From Parascedosporium putredinis (Eukaryota; Ascomycota; Sordariomycetes; Microascales; Microascaceae): a stretch of DNA of 64,000 nucleotides. Both the position numbers and the translations under genes were made by a program. Location of the stretch: NCBI GenBank assembly GCA_949357655.1, contig CASHTG010000012.1, positions 1,922,001 to 1,986,000 on the forward strand, read 5' to 3'. Positions 34,001-46,411 of the stretch are shown in pieces (the stretch's first letter is position 1; each line of letters starts with the position of its first letter). Under the pieces are notes generated by a model, which saw nothing but the letters and a program-made list of their open reading frames with translations, was not told the DNA's origin and made no database searches.

Positions 34001-34884
34001 ATAACAAGGGTGACGAGTCCAGGCGAGCCAGCCTTGACTCCGCCCGCGAAGTGGGGAGTGAAGTTGCCCCGCAGGATCCGTCTCGCTTGCCATCGGGCCG
34101 GGCGAGGAACATGTCTAAGCACCTCCTTTCGAGCGCGCGGAAGATCCGGGCCAGACTCCAACCCGCCCTTGCTAGGGCCAAGGAACACTCGGAAGGGCGA
34201 GAAGAAGATTTGCGAAAGCTTATTTTCCTCGAGTATACTCTGAATGGTATCATCAAGAGGTTCGAGGACGAGTTCCCCGAGACAAGGGAAGTCGCCCACG
34301 GCGGTCCCTGGGAGGCCGGCGCCGCCGAGGCACCTCTAAGCAGCCAGGAAGCCGTCCTGCCCCCTCCAGACCGGGAGCGGGAGGACAGCGGCCTTCTTCT
34401 CTCCGACCCCGAAGATGATGACAGCGCCTTACACGTGCGGTCCATTTCTCGGTCGTCATCGCTACATGCCCACACAAAGCCGCTTGATCTCGAAGAAGGA
34501 CGAATGCACCGCCGAGGCCACCGATTCCGCACGAGTATCATCCATCCGTTTGAAAAGTACGAGGAAGTGCTCGTCGCGTCTCTTGACGAAATGGGAGAGA
34601 ATCCCAAGCACCTACAGATGCTGCGCGACATGATTGAGGATCTAAATGACCCAGTCCTGGATGCTGCCGTAGCCGAGAAGGGCCCTGTCCGGACATTCAA
34701 GGAAGACAAGGAGCGTGTCGCGGAGAAGCTCAGGGCGGTTGACCCCGAGCACTGGGAGAAGTTTAGGGAGAGCCAGGTCATGGCTAGGAAAAATATCAAC
34801 GTTGACGAGAGCTGGCTGGCTCGCATAACCGGCGAGGCGGCGCCAGCCGTAACCGATCCGAAAAACGAGAGCGCCATCGAGTAG
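31091..34884 (+). CDS. Large leucine-rich-repeat protein (Mhp1-like); six frame breaks
   Basis: Exons 31091-31145, 31370-33394 and 33474-34884. The first intron is GTAAGT...TATAG. The second has a weak GTTCGT donor but a strong TACTAAC branch and CTAG acceptor. With seven added bases at six sites the product is about 1165 aa. Order: short N-terminus (VSWMAQGPSKG); long Thr/Pro/Ser-rich disordered part with SRSNSVDRQGTPP; a conserved block FRRLSSGAGSLG and CAISELNQAKLRRVAFCVDV; a Lys/Glu-rich segment; an RNI-type LRR region (LDLSGYWMQLPDLITLGDYL, LVLKNNKIGPEGWRHV, LGLARNDISEEGVAHVARYL, FIDLSHNQDLFNSETKAM); and an acidic helical C-terminus. Similar fungal proteins have been annotated as cell-wall-biogenesis Mhp1. 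That name is from memory and the function is uncertain. Breaks: 31577-31581, 31816-31818, 32110-32114, 32412-32414, 32747-32751, 33298-33301. Confidence 0.85.
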
Positions 34885-35693
34885 GGATTCGTTAGTGCAT
34901 TCGCAGTGCGGATACATGGTTAGCTCTCTGTGGTTTTTACATCCTCGCACTTCACTAAGTCCGTAGCTGCTCGGCCGCAGATGAGGGGAAGGAGGAAGAG
35001 GATGCGCAAGAGGATGCGCACACACACACCATCTATACATATATACAAGAGACCCTAATACCCATGTTACGCCTTTCTCGATTTCTATTCCTGAGATGTC
35101 TCGGTTTCTATTCCTGAGGTGGACTGCCATCAGCATGTCAAAAACATATCGTCGCCTATCCCATTTTGATCCCCTTTTGTTTTCCTGCGTCGGCCTCGGC
35201 CAACTTTATATTTGCCTTGTCTTTTGTTTCTTTTATGACATTCATTCTTCTTGTCGAAGTCAAAACGAACCACGAAAATGTACAATACACGATGAAACTT
35301 TCTATTTGGCTGGAGAGGCCGGCACCTCTGGACTCTATCACCCAAGTTAAGCCAGGTACCAGAGCATGATTCTTCAAAAAGCATCAGCATTTTCTATCTA
35401 TCGCAGGAGCCCGCGCTTACTAGGGTATCTATTCCACCGGAACCAAATATTAATAATGCAAGCCACCAAGGATGAATCCCGCAACCGTGATGCCGTTTCC
35501 CAAAATCCAATGTTCCCTTTTTCGCGGGTGTCCCTCCGCTCGCCATCCGCCGCAACGCCAGAAATAAATAAAGAGAAAAATAATGTAAGAAAAGAAAAGA
35601 AGAGGATGAGAATAAGAAACGAAAAAGAACAGAAATCCGGACGCCTCTCTTACAGATGTCAATCCACCTTGATTATTTTGGGTTGAAAGGAAA
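34885..35693. other. Convergent 3' flanks
   Basis: Between the LRR gene (+) and the DUF6536-like gene (-). A/T-rich with an ACACACACAC and TATACATATATAC patch near 35020-35045; typical 3' UTR-like sequence. No gene seen. Confidence 0.5.
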
Positions 35694-38368
35694 CTAGGCG
35701 TAGGCCCTCCCGACAGAAATCATGCCGACCGAGCGAGGGCCCTTGCTCTCGCCAGCGAATCCCATACGACCGACCTCCATACCTTCCCCTTCTCTTATGA
35801 CGCCCCAGGTTAGCCTCTCCGCTGTCGGGTCGGCGAAATCGACCTCGTTTTCGGGGCAGTGGCACCGCGCGCTGATGACAGCCGAGCAGCTACCCCCACG
35901 CATCGCGAGAGGATTCCCCGCGGGGTGGCCGTTGACGTAGCTAGCCGTCGGGTTCGCACGACGCAGGCCGAGGCCAATTGGGATGGTAAGTATCGCGATC
36001 AGGAGCGCGAGGAGCACGAGGAGCGCGGTAGATGAGGTGGAGAGCGCGGTGATTTGCACAGTCTCGACGGACAAGGGATCTGCGGCCGGAACGACGACTT
36101 CGACGGCAACGACGACGAGCGAGGTGGCGACGAGGAACGAGGTGCCGGAGAAGAGCAGCATGAGGGACCAGGACCAGGGCCGGGGAGGGTGAGATAAAGG
36201 CTCGCCTGTTGGATGCCGCGGGCGCCCCAGGAGCGCCGGAGGGCGCGGTGGCGGTCCGGGACGGCGAACTCGGACATTTCGTGTCCGAGGTAATAGGTGC
36301 TCAAGAGAGCGTTTAGGTTAATGTAGAGGACCGCGAGGAGGAGGTGGGGAGCCCCGCGATTAGGCTGACTGCCGTCCGGGCGGTGCCGGCGGGCAGGACA
36401 AATATTTGGTGAGGCGCCGGGCTGCCAAAGGGGAGAGCCCACGGCCGGGCTGGCCGGCAATGTTCCAGCCGAGCGCCCATACGGTGAGGGCGGTGGGCAC
36501 CAGCCACGAGAGCGCAAAGGCGGCCCAGCGCAGCATGGACGGGGTCATGATCCAAAAGTGCTCCCGCGGGGCCCAGTACTTGGCCTCGTAGAGGGGCCAG
36601 CGGCCCAGGCGGACGTCTGACTTTGTGAGCAAGCAGGCGTTGCGGGTGGTGGCGTCGGGGGCTTCGATAAAGGAGGAGATGGCGTCGCCGAGGGTGGCGA
36701 GGGGCGCAAATTTCCTCATGAGGGCGGCGGCGGCGACGGCGATGACGAGGGCGAGGTTGACGAGGGCGGCGACGCCGAGGAGGGCGCCCGAGAGCCTGAG
36801 CTCGCAAAAGTCGTTGTCGAAGCCTGTGGTCTCGCCGAGGCAGAAGAGCACGTCGGAGCTGCGGAGGCGGACGCCGTCCCTCAGGTCGCCTTCCTTGAAG
36901 CGGCCGCCGCGGGTGCCGGCCACGGCGGTCTGGACCAGGCTCCCGCTGGGGTTGTCGTCGAGGCTCGTGACGACGATGATGGTGGAGAAGTCGTCGATGA
37001 AGGGCCCCGTGAAGGAGGCGACGCACTGGGAGGCGGTTAGGTTGGTCATGAGACCGCGGTCGGCGCTGCTCTGCAGGGCGAGCAAGTCGATGCGGGAGAG
37101 CTGGGCGGAGTTGGTGTCGGTGCCGTTGGAGAAGGGGGCGCCGGAGAGGAAGTCCTCGGTGACGAAGATGAGGCTGGCGTTGGCGCCGACTCTGGAGACG
37201 GTGATGACGCTATTATACCTATATAGCGCGAAACACAAATGGTTAGACACTTTTTTTCTAAGTGTACGGGGGTTGAAAGGGAGAGGGAGAGGAAGAGGGA
37301 GAGAGAGGGAGAGAAAGGGAGAGAAAACTTACAAGACTTGAAGCGTAAAGGCTACCAAGAGAATGAAGACGGCCAGAATGGCCCTCACTCTCGAGATACG
37401 GACGAGGTTCTTGAAGGAGGGAATGCCAATGTCCAACCATCTCCTACGGTCGTGAGCAGCTGAAACCTCGGCCCTGGTGGGGCTGCTGAGGACCTGAAAG
37501 GCGTAATTTGAAATGGCGAGAAGAGCGATGAGGCAGAGGCTGATGACGGCTTGCAAGGCCCAACTCACTCGCCGAATACGTTGGCAGTCCCCGGTGGCGA
37601 TGGCAGATTCCCCACCAAGCATCCTCGATCGCGAGACAGCGAGGGTGAGGCAGATAACCGCGACGACGAGGATCAAGAAAGCGATGAGCGTGTTCACGGC
37701 GAGCCCGAACCTCCACCCCACCAAGCTGCTCGAGCTGGGCCTGTTGCCCTTCGTCTTGGCCCCCTGCGCGTTGAAGCGGGGCCCGCCTCACCATCACTGT
37801 CGGAGCGGCTCGTGGCGAGGTACAGCTCCGCGACCCGGGACCTGTGGGCCCTCTCGCGCTCCTCTCGATCCACGTCGTAAAGGCCCCGCGCGCGCATGGA
37901 GGCTCTCAGGGCCACGGTCTGGGGTCTCGCCGCGCAGGTAGTTGACGACGTAGTCGGGGACGATGTCCCGGTCTATCGTGCTCGGCGAGGAGCGTCCGCT
38001 GTATGCGGGGCGGGCTTGCCACGTCGCGCGGTGGGCGATGTAGTCCTGGGAGGTTGTGCTTTGGTCACCGGCTGATGTGGTGCTTTGGAATGGCCATTGG
38101 AGGGTTTGTCTGTTGGAGGTGTAGTCGACGGATTCGCGGACCCTGGACAGAGGGGGAAATCGAGAAAGACGAGGTTAGTTACGTGGTGATATTGGTTCGA
38201 CATCTCATGCCCTAGATTTGCGGTCTTCTGCTCTGCCCCCCACGACCTCTTTCTTCTCCTCGGGTGGTTGCTTGCTTACCTCTCGACCTTTTGTACTTCT
38301 CCCTTCTCATCCCAGGTATATCTATAAGTGATGGTTTTGTGATCCCTCGGCGGTATTATGACCTCCAT
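35694..38368 (-). CDS. DUF6536-like fungal multi-pass membrane protein; five frame breaks
   Basis: Exons 38368-38280, 38142-37333 and 37218-35694. Introns are 38279-38143 (GTAAGC...CCAG) and 37332-37219 (GTAAGT...ATAG); the latter carries a 50-base GA-rich tract (pyrimidine-rich on the sense strand). Adding six bases at five runs gives 809 aa. A polar N-terminus (about 1-140) is followed by LVGWRFGLAVNTLIAFLILV, the first TM and typical DUF6536 opening. An extracytoplasmic-looking loop with Cys and N-glycosylation sequons (NGT, NLT) sits between TM2-3 and later helices. Near the end come IAGLPHLLLAVLYINLNALL and SLMLLFSGTSFLVATSLVVV, then a Cys-bearing tail. Function unknown. Breaks (plus-strand G runs): 37921-37924 (two short), 37778-37781, 36430-36433, 36346-36349, 36182-36185. 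Confidence 0.83.
37265..37325. repeat. GA-rich low-complexity tract inside an intron
   Basis: Imperfect GAGAGG/GGGAGA repeats just inside the second intron of the DUF6536-like gene. On the sense strand it is a long CT tract directly after the GTAAGT donor, so it may affect splicing. Confidence 0.6.
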
Positions 38369-39400
38369 GACTCTTCTTTGAACCGGTAAATCAGAGTTCA
38401 CAGGGAAGAGCGCCTGCTCATCGGTGTTGTGGCCGGATCTATGTGTACATGAGTCCTAGCCGCATCCGCTTTCGGCGGCTGGATGCCGGTCGTCCGGGTA
38501 GGGTTCTGTTGGGTGCTTCTCGTCGGTCCCAGCACGAGATGGGCGGAGGGAAGAAGCGTAGAGAGGATATCGTTATCGAGGCTTGTTTGACCTGCTCTAT
38601 AAGTCGTTTGTAGGGTAGGAGGCGGCGTCGAAGTAGAAGACGAAGACGAATGATGGTGATGGTAGGTGTAAGGGCGAAGCAAGCTGGTTTACAGAGAAGC
38701 GCAGGTTGGCGGGCATAGACATTAAAGGATTCTAGCGATGACACAATGCAGCTTTTGCGAAGGAAAGGAGGGGTGGAAGAGAGTCACGACGAGGATCACA
38801 GCAGCTCGGAGAGGGCAGGGCAGAGAGGACTGGTTATAGGTTCTCCCGCGGGCAAGGCTCGGAGGCTAGGGAGGGGGAATAGCAGGGAGGCGAGCAGGGA
38901 GAGAGCAGGGAGGGAACAGCGGGAGGTCGGGCAAGGGTGTCAAGGTATAGAGGGTATAATAGTGGAAGAGATGGATCTATAATATGGATACATGGAAGGC
39001 TTGCGCTTCATCCTATCTTTTTGCTGTCTGTCGCTCAATCTCAGTCTAACACGCCTTCTGCTAGAGCATCGCCCCCTCCCGTCTCGTTCTCTTCCCTTTT
39101 GTACTTGCCCTCTTTCCTGGATGGAGCGCGCAGCGCCGCAGGAACAGGGATCAGGGTGTCGAGGGTGTATCATTGAACCGGCGTCTTCGGCGGACCCAAT
39201 ACGCACTGATGATCGACGCCAGGTTGGAAAAAGGGTTTTCGCTTCTTGCTTCCTTTCTTCGCATCAAAGCGGGACCGAGAAAGAAGAAAGAAAAAAAGGG
39301 CGGAAGAAGGTATAAAAGTGGTCTTGGCGGGCTCTTTCTTTCTTGGGTCGTCTTTTTCGTTGCCGTCGCACAGGTGCATATCGAGAAGCGCTGATACCAC

Positions 39401-39451
39401 CCTCCATATGCCCCCTTCATACCCCCCTCCATACCCCCCTTCATACCCTCC
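39401..39451. repeat. C-rich tandem repeat (CCTCCATACCC / CCTTCATACCC units)
   Basis: Four imperfect copies of an ~11-base unit alternating CTCCATA and TTCATAC with intervening C runs. A second short repeat, three CACCCGGC-type units, lies at 39498-39517. Confidence 0.65.
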
Positions 39452-40495
39452 ACTCCAGCCCAGGCGGAGAATTCCAAACGTCTCGATGCGACCCCCGGCC
39501 ACCCGGCCACCCGGCCAGCCCCTACCCTCCTATATAATACAATATACTATCGCTGAAGAGACGGAAAGGTATGATTGTGCAGCTCCCCAAAAGCGAAAGC
39601 GGTCTTTAGGGCAACATGTGCTGAAAAGAAGGTGGCATGTCATAGTCATGGGTGGGCCTTCTGGCATGAAAAGAAGAGAAAGGGGAATCAAAAGGAAAGA
39701 AAAAGAACTAAATTAGGGCCGGATCAAATGTAGCGCAACGTGGGCGATGTACGAAGTAGATGGGGCTGACAATGGGTATGAATCGCGCCCGCTGTTGAGC
39801 TGCGCTCGCGCTCATTATCCACAATGGACGAGACACGTTCAAGGCGCGGACTTGATCCCTTCCACTGTTCGCTCGTCGAGTGTTCGTGGCATGCATAAAA
39901 CCAAGCGAAAAACGAAGAGGGCGTCGATCAGGGTTCGTCAAGCAGCCCGCCACGTTTTCAACTCGCCGCCCAACTCGCATTCCCATTTCGCACCCATTAC
40001 CTGGCAAAAGTCGCTGGGGGAACGAATCAATAAGCAGGTTCGGTGTCTCCCTGTCTCCGTAGAACAGAAGGATGGCAATCTGCCTTCCCCCAGATCATCG
40101 AATTGATATGCCCATGTCGCCCGTCAACCGACTGCGCCTTTCGCTGTCATCCATGGACAATGAATGGATGGCAGGAACCCCGCCTCTCGCAGCAACCTTG
40201 GCGGCGATGAAGACGGTCTGCCTCTAGATTATCTGGATTGGCTGGATGGCAAACGAAACTAGATCGAATGGCAGTCATGGCAGTCATGGCAGGAGTGGTA
40301 ATACGACAGCTGCTAGCACGCGGGATACGGCCTGGGGTTTCCGGCCTGGCCAAGTGAGTTTGAAGTGCTTCTTGCGAGGAGAAAAAGGCTGGGCCAGCCT
40401 CTGGTGAGAACATAACATGACGTGAATGAACAAATCGAGAGCACCGCGGGCTGCTGCTGGTTGCTTGATGTGCCAGCCCCAGTAGTGTGCCGGGT

Positions 40496-40537
40496 CACTA
40501 ACCTCTGCCTCACTAACCTCTGCCTCGCTAACCTCAC
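40496..40537. repeat. Three tandem copies of a CACTAACCTCTGCCT unit
   Basis: Two near-perfect 15-base copies (CACTAACCTCTGCCT) and a third diverged copy starting CGCTAACCTCACGCC. No gene overlaps. Confidence 0.65.
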
Positions 40538-43101
40538 GCCCCTCCCCGCAGCTCCTTCCTTCGCTGGCTTGGCCTCTGAGCCATGCTCCACGCCCCTCGC
40601 ACTGTCCCAGCCCAGCCCCAAACCAAGCGGCAGAGAATGCCACAACCTCCTTCGAGCCAAAACCAACTTCCACCCCCTTCTTTTCATTGTTCCATTCTGA
40701 AGTTGGTTTCAGAACCATTTTGACACAAGATCCCTCTCGTTCTAGGCCACTTCCCGTCCCAGTATCCCGAGGTAGTCGTCTCGAGGTGAGAAGAACCAGA
40801 ACAATGAAATCTTCTTTTCTTTTTGTGTCCATTCCCCTTTGGCTTTGATCCTAATCGCGCATCTTGAATTCCATCGCTTCTTGTGACGTGCCTTCCTCAC
40901 AGCCTTTGAAGAGGGCTGAAGAATTCCCATTGTCCGTCGAGATCTATTCTTGGAAGCGGCGCTAATGCAATGCACAGTGGCCGCCGCGAGCGTTGACGCA
41001 GCGAACATAGGAAAAGAACAGCAGAGAAAGGGAAAAGCAAGTCGAGCTCAATGTTCTTCATTGCACCGCAGACCCGGCTCAGCGAGTTGCCGGGAATGCT
41101 CGGCGCTTAGACGTCACCTCTCCTCCAATTTTGCTCATACTTCTAGGCACTCCAAGATAATACATGTACTCTCTCCTCGAGTACCAAAATCTGAGGCAGC
41201 TGCACACGGGCTGGCTCGTCACCAACGCTCGGGGAATACCGACGTTGTTGGGCAAAGTTCTTGCATCCTGTTGTTGCGCTCTGCGCTCGGACATCGTCAC
41301 GACCTTGTCTCCAATCGCGGACGGAGAAACCTTTCAAGTCAACTCACAAAAGCGACGTAGACGAAAAGAACAGACAGCTCGACGCCGTGCACGGTGGTCC
41401 GGGAAGCCATCGAGATTCTCTTTTTCCCAATTTTTCCATGCCATCTGATCAAATGGGATGCCATCCTCTAGCGCCCTAGTGCCTGTTTCTTTTTCATCGC
41501 AGATATCGCGATCGAAAATGCGACGTCACTGCTCGATCGTGATGATGCACGCAAGCGTCTTCCTTCATCATCGAGTATCCCCCGTCTGTCTCCCCGCCCG
41601 TGCTAGACATCAAAGGAGCATGCTATTTTTATTTTTGTCCCTCGAGCGGCGGAGGATAGATGGTATTTCAAAGGTTGCCACCACATGTCGCCTGGTCGGC
41701 ATGGCGGTAACATATGCCATTCGTAACCCCCGGGACAAAGAAGCGGGCTGCAAGTTGTGGTGTTTCTTCTGATCCCGGTTGCTCTAAGTCGGTCGCGATC
41801 CGTCTTTTGGCTCGCGTGGCTTTTTCCAGGACGGGGAAGGTGTGCGACCTGAGATCCTCTCTTTGGTCTTCCAGGTCTCGAGCCTCTCGTTTTGCTGTGT
41901 TCGGCTCGCGATCGACCCTTCATCCAGCAAATCCACCCCTAAGCGGATGCACTGAGCGAACGGGAATTGAGCCCCTTGACCCGGATTCTGTTCGGGTTAA
42001 CCCTCATGCTGCTCTGTCTTTTTCTTTTTTTCTCTCTTCGCACCACCCCAGGTTCAGGCTCAACGTATGGAAGCAATTGAGCTTTTTAAAAGATATTGCC
42101 TGAATGGCTCAAAGACCCCATCCACAACAGCTACTTTGAAGTGGAAGCGGCTCCGGCTCCCATTCTGGATCTAACACCCTTTTCGGGAGGCTTTCCCGCT
42201 TCTTGACTGCACGGATTAAAGTCAAGGTTCGGTCGGAAATATTCAGGCATAAAATAACGTCCGCAGTAGGAATCATTCGCGAGCTTTTCGCCATATTACC
42301 AAGGGTGCACCCCAGGATTACGAGCAAAAGCCGCCCCTCAACTGTGAAACGACGATTTCCTGGGAGGGGAGGTCACCCCGTCCACCAGGTTTTCTGAGAC
42401 AGGAACCAACCTAGATCGTGAGAAGAGGCGATCATTAATGCAATCACGTTACCACCCTAGTCATATTATCCTCTTCGAGAATTGAGGGGACCGTCCCTTT
42501 TCTATCCCCTGTCCTGTTGTGTCGTGCGCCGAGGCATGGTCCAGCCCGCGAGCAAACTTTGCTTTTCTTTTCGCTTTACACAACCACCAAGCCCAGTCAT
42601 CCCCTTGACTGGTCCGCGAGTTCGCCTCCTTGATCAAGTCGAGCAATCTCTCTTCAGGACTGGGGATCATGATTGATGGTCATCCCCTCGAGCTTCAAGG
42701 GCTCGCGCTCGTTTCGTGTTCCGCGTTCCCCTCATTTTAATATCACAACATTGAATCAAGTTCTTGATGTGATGATGTGACATCTACAGGCCAACAGCCT
42801 CAAACCGGCCCAGCAGTGACTGCATCCACAAGATCTATCAAGCCACGTCGGCCTTGTGTAGAGCCCCATGAATGGGAGGGGCTCTGGAAAGCCTTGGCAG
42901 ATTTCTTACACACGATGTTCGGCGTTCGTACTTGACTTTGTAGAAATGGATGGATGTGTTACTGCCAGGTCTCGACGGCTAGTCTACCCCACGCATCAGG
43001 GCCTGACGCCCGAATAAATGCATCCCGCCCGGCGAACCGCTACTCATCACCGTATTCCGCCCCAGTCCGCCGGCTAGCACAAGAATTTCAAAGTGAGAAA
43101 A

Positions 43102-43124
43102 GACCCAAAGACCCAAAGACCCGG
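43102..43124. repeat. Tandem GACCCAAA repeat
   Basis: Two and a half copies of GACCCAAA ending in GACCCGGG. Confidence 0.6.
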
Positions 43125-46100
43125 GCCCTTTGGTTCACGTCATGTCCCGCATCGTTTAGCTAGACCCATGGTCGTCTCCCCATGCCCTTATGTGTCTCTT
43201 ATATTATCAGTCGACAAACGCGTGCACCACCACTTCACTTCAACGTATCAAGAGCAAGAGAGCGTAGGTCTCCTGTATTTTAGTAGAAGATAAAGGAAAC
43301 AAATCCTTAGGGAGGCTCCCAGACGATCCACGACACATACACAAGGCATGATATAAAACATCGCCTATACACCCACCTATTGCGTTTCTACCGTTAACCA
43401 GGGGCCTGCGAATCTAGAAACATCATAAGTCGGTGTGCATGAAACACCACACGGCAGGCTGATAGATCATCACCAAGCGAACCTAGAAACCAGCTGCTAG
43501 ACACCCTTTTATACACGAGCGCCGCAGAGAGGAGGGCCTCGCCAAACGGTTGGCCCCGAGAGTGTTCGTGCCAACTGCATCTCGACCCCAGGGAGCATCT
43601 CTCTATCTCACCATAGGTGTGCGGCGATCCTCTAAATCCTAGGGAATCTTGAGCATCATGCCAGGTCATTCAAGCCGTCTTCGCATCGGCAAGATCTGCG
43701 CCATCCGCCCTCCAGGCCTCATGGGGATCTCTACTCCTAGGGCTCACCTCTGCCAGTAGGAGGAAGATCTCGCCAGGTCCCCGCCCTCTGTCGCATCACT
43801 CTCACACGAGAGATCCGTGGGCGTGAACAGTAAGGCCCTCCCATGGCTCAAAGTCAATGCAGACTTCCTTTTTCGCAGATGGCTGTTGATACCGGCACGC
43901 AGATTTACATACAAATATGCAGTTCGAAGACGATCAAATCAGAACCTTTGCGAGAACATGCCGGGAACGGGATCGGCTATCGATCCCGTGGCTCGTGGGA
44001 CATCGTATCCGTCACGTCCGCCCGGGAAGCAGATCAAGGGTGAGCCTCTTTGAGACTCGGTGGATATGCTAGACACTTTGGTAAGGCCCGAGTCTTCTGT
44101 GAGAGAGGTGTTTTGCGCATGCTTTGGGAAGGTATGCGGGCTTATCTGTGACAGTGTGAAGCTCTCTCTCAAAAGTATATTGAGCTGGACATGAGGCTGA
44201 GAATTCTAGCTTCAATACAAGGGAAACTTCAAGGCGCGGTCTTCGAGAGCTTCGGAAAGCGATTTCTGTCTGCTCTAGATCGACAAAAGCCACAAAGGGC
44301 CTCTGGTGGAAGGGTCGACCGAGTTGACGAGTTCTATCAGGACTGAATGAGGTGAAGGCCATACCGGGAAGACCTCTCTCCTTCTTATAAACGTCCAGCC
44401 ATGCTCCTAGCCTCCGCCTCATGAGGCTATCAAGCCACTCGAAAACGCAGTCCATTTCTCCGAATCGAAGCGAGGAGCAGGCGCCCAGGATGTAGCGGGC
44501 ACCCGCGCTCGGCGAGGCACGCGGAGGCATTCCGGGGAGGATACCGTATCTCCAATCATCAGTATGGGTATGGGCGCGAGGAAAATGCAAGTCTAGCAGG
44601 AGCCCACGCGTGTCCCGTCCCAGGGTAAGTGAAAGATCTACGGCACATTAACGGGGTCATTTCTTCTCTATGCAGATGAGGTCTTCTTCTCAGGGTTGAT
44701 TGTCATGTGAGTTATTGGCTTGACACTACGGCGCACGACCAACATGCGTAATGATAGGCAAGAAAGCTATAGGCATCCACGCGATAATGATTAGCAGCAA
44801 TCCATGTAACGGTTCCATAGGGCTCCATGCTTGGACTAATAGTCCGTTTCCCTCACCTGTACATCTGCGTCGAGTCTTGGTCATCATCATTCTAATCGGC
44901 AAGAAGGCTGACGTATGTATCAACTGACCGAGCGTATATCTACGAGATGGCGTACGAAATCTAGAGGTGGGCTTTTTCTTGGATCTATTTTTCTATGCGT
45001 GAATAGAAATGACTTCGTTTCTGGGAATATCATCAGCCAAAGCCCGGTCCGAAGCTAGGGTGACAAGCACATACATTTACAGATAGAATCATCCCACGAG
45101 CGAAGACTTGTGGCACGCCCAGAGGCCGATTCCGCAGCTCCTGAGAAACGAGATGGAGATGCATGGGAGAGCAGGGCCCAGCATGGAAACCTCAAATATC
45201 TTGGGTCGGTGCCAACCGGGAGTCATGTTGAATAGCGCCCAAGGGCACCAAGTCGGAACCTAGGTGTATTCCGGGGAGTAACGGGTTACGGGACATTGTC
45301 CTCACGTGTCTACACTACACTACGTACGCTCCAAAAGAATGAATAGATTGCCAGCCCCTGTTAGTGTTGCTCCCCGTTCCTCCGGTTACGATCTTGGGGT
45401 TCGAGAAGCTCATTCCCTGTTCAAGTGATGACGGCTGGATTTTACGATTCAGAAGTGGCTGGTTTTTCTCCCTCCAAATGGCAAACTCCTCGAGGCTGAA
45501 AGCCCATGAATCAAAACTGGATAAGGGTGCTGGGACGCGGCAACTCTTCAGAGAGGCTACCTCTTTCCGAGCCGCAGGCTGCTTGCTGCAGCAGACAGGT
45601 TTGTTGCCAACGAGTTCATTACACTACGCCCTCGGTGCATGCTCCGAATCCCCCGACCTACTCTTCCTTTGACGTGGGGCACGAGCCCAATCATAGCCAA
45701 GGTAAAGAGCATTTTGTTTTGTTGGGTTGTACCTGTGCCAAACCTTGATCCTTGATGCCTCTAGAACCCTCTGTCGGTGGCTCGAACCACTTGAAGCCTA
45801 TTCACCGGGAGGGTACATCAACCCCCGGTTTCCTCGCGGTCTGCTGCTACCGTTGAAATTAGAGGTCGACTCAAGGGCGGCATGTAATTTGAGTCAGTCA
45901 CGAATGGTGCAATCGCTGGCTCCATGGCAGCCACCTTAGAGAAGCTGCCGCCAGCCTTTCGTATGATTCGATCCGCTTCTAAACATGAAATATTCCACAC
46001 AAATTCCGTGTGTATACAGACAGACAGGGGCCAAGTGATTTCCAATTCTTGGTCAAATCGGGTCTAATGGGACTATAAGCCACAGGCAGCTTGTGACAAA

Positions 46101-46310
46101 TGGAACTTGAAGTCATCGGGAGGCTGTTGTCGGAGAGCGAGTCTGACTAAAGGATCACAACACTTGTGTAAGTGATGACTGGCCAAGTTGAACCATGAAC
46201 ACAACTTTTGGACAGGCTTGACTGGATGGAGGGAAGATCACGTGCACTATCCAACATTTCAAGTTCTATCCATGGATGAATCAATGTCAACTTGAAGTTC
46301 CCTGGCAAGA

Positions 46311-46411
46311 GCTCCCCGTGCTCCCCGAGCCCACTGCACCAGCCTCACTTTCCACCGAGAGAAGCTCCCCGTGACTCCCCGGGGCTTGGTTGCGCACCGC
46401 ACCAGCCTCAC
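46311..46411. repeat. Imperfect direct duplication of about 50 bases
   Basis: The block beginning AGCTCCCCGTG and ending GCACCAGCCTCACT occurs twice, at about 46311-46350 and 46364-46411, with small differences between the copies. It looks like a local tandem duplication. Confidence 0.6.

Noticed and set aside
33951..34877. 308-codon antisense frame opposite the LRR gene
   Set aside because: Ser/Arg-rich shadow of the real plus-strand coding frame; no motif of its own.
44069..44590. 173-codon minus-strand frame in the gene-poor region
   Set aside because: Partly protein-like (FEWLDSLMRRRLGAWLDV) but no family match, no conserved start context and no flanking exons. Left as unsupported.
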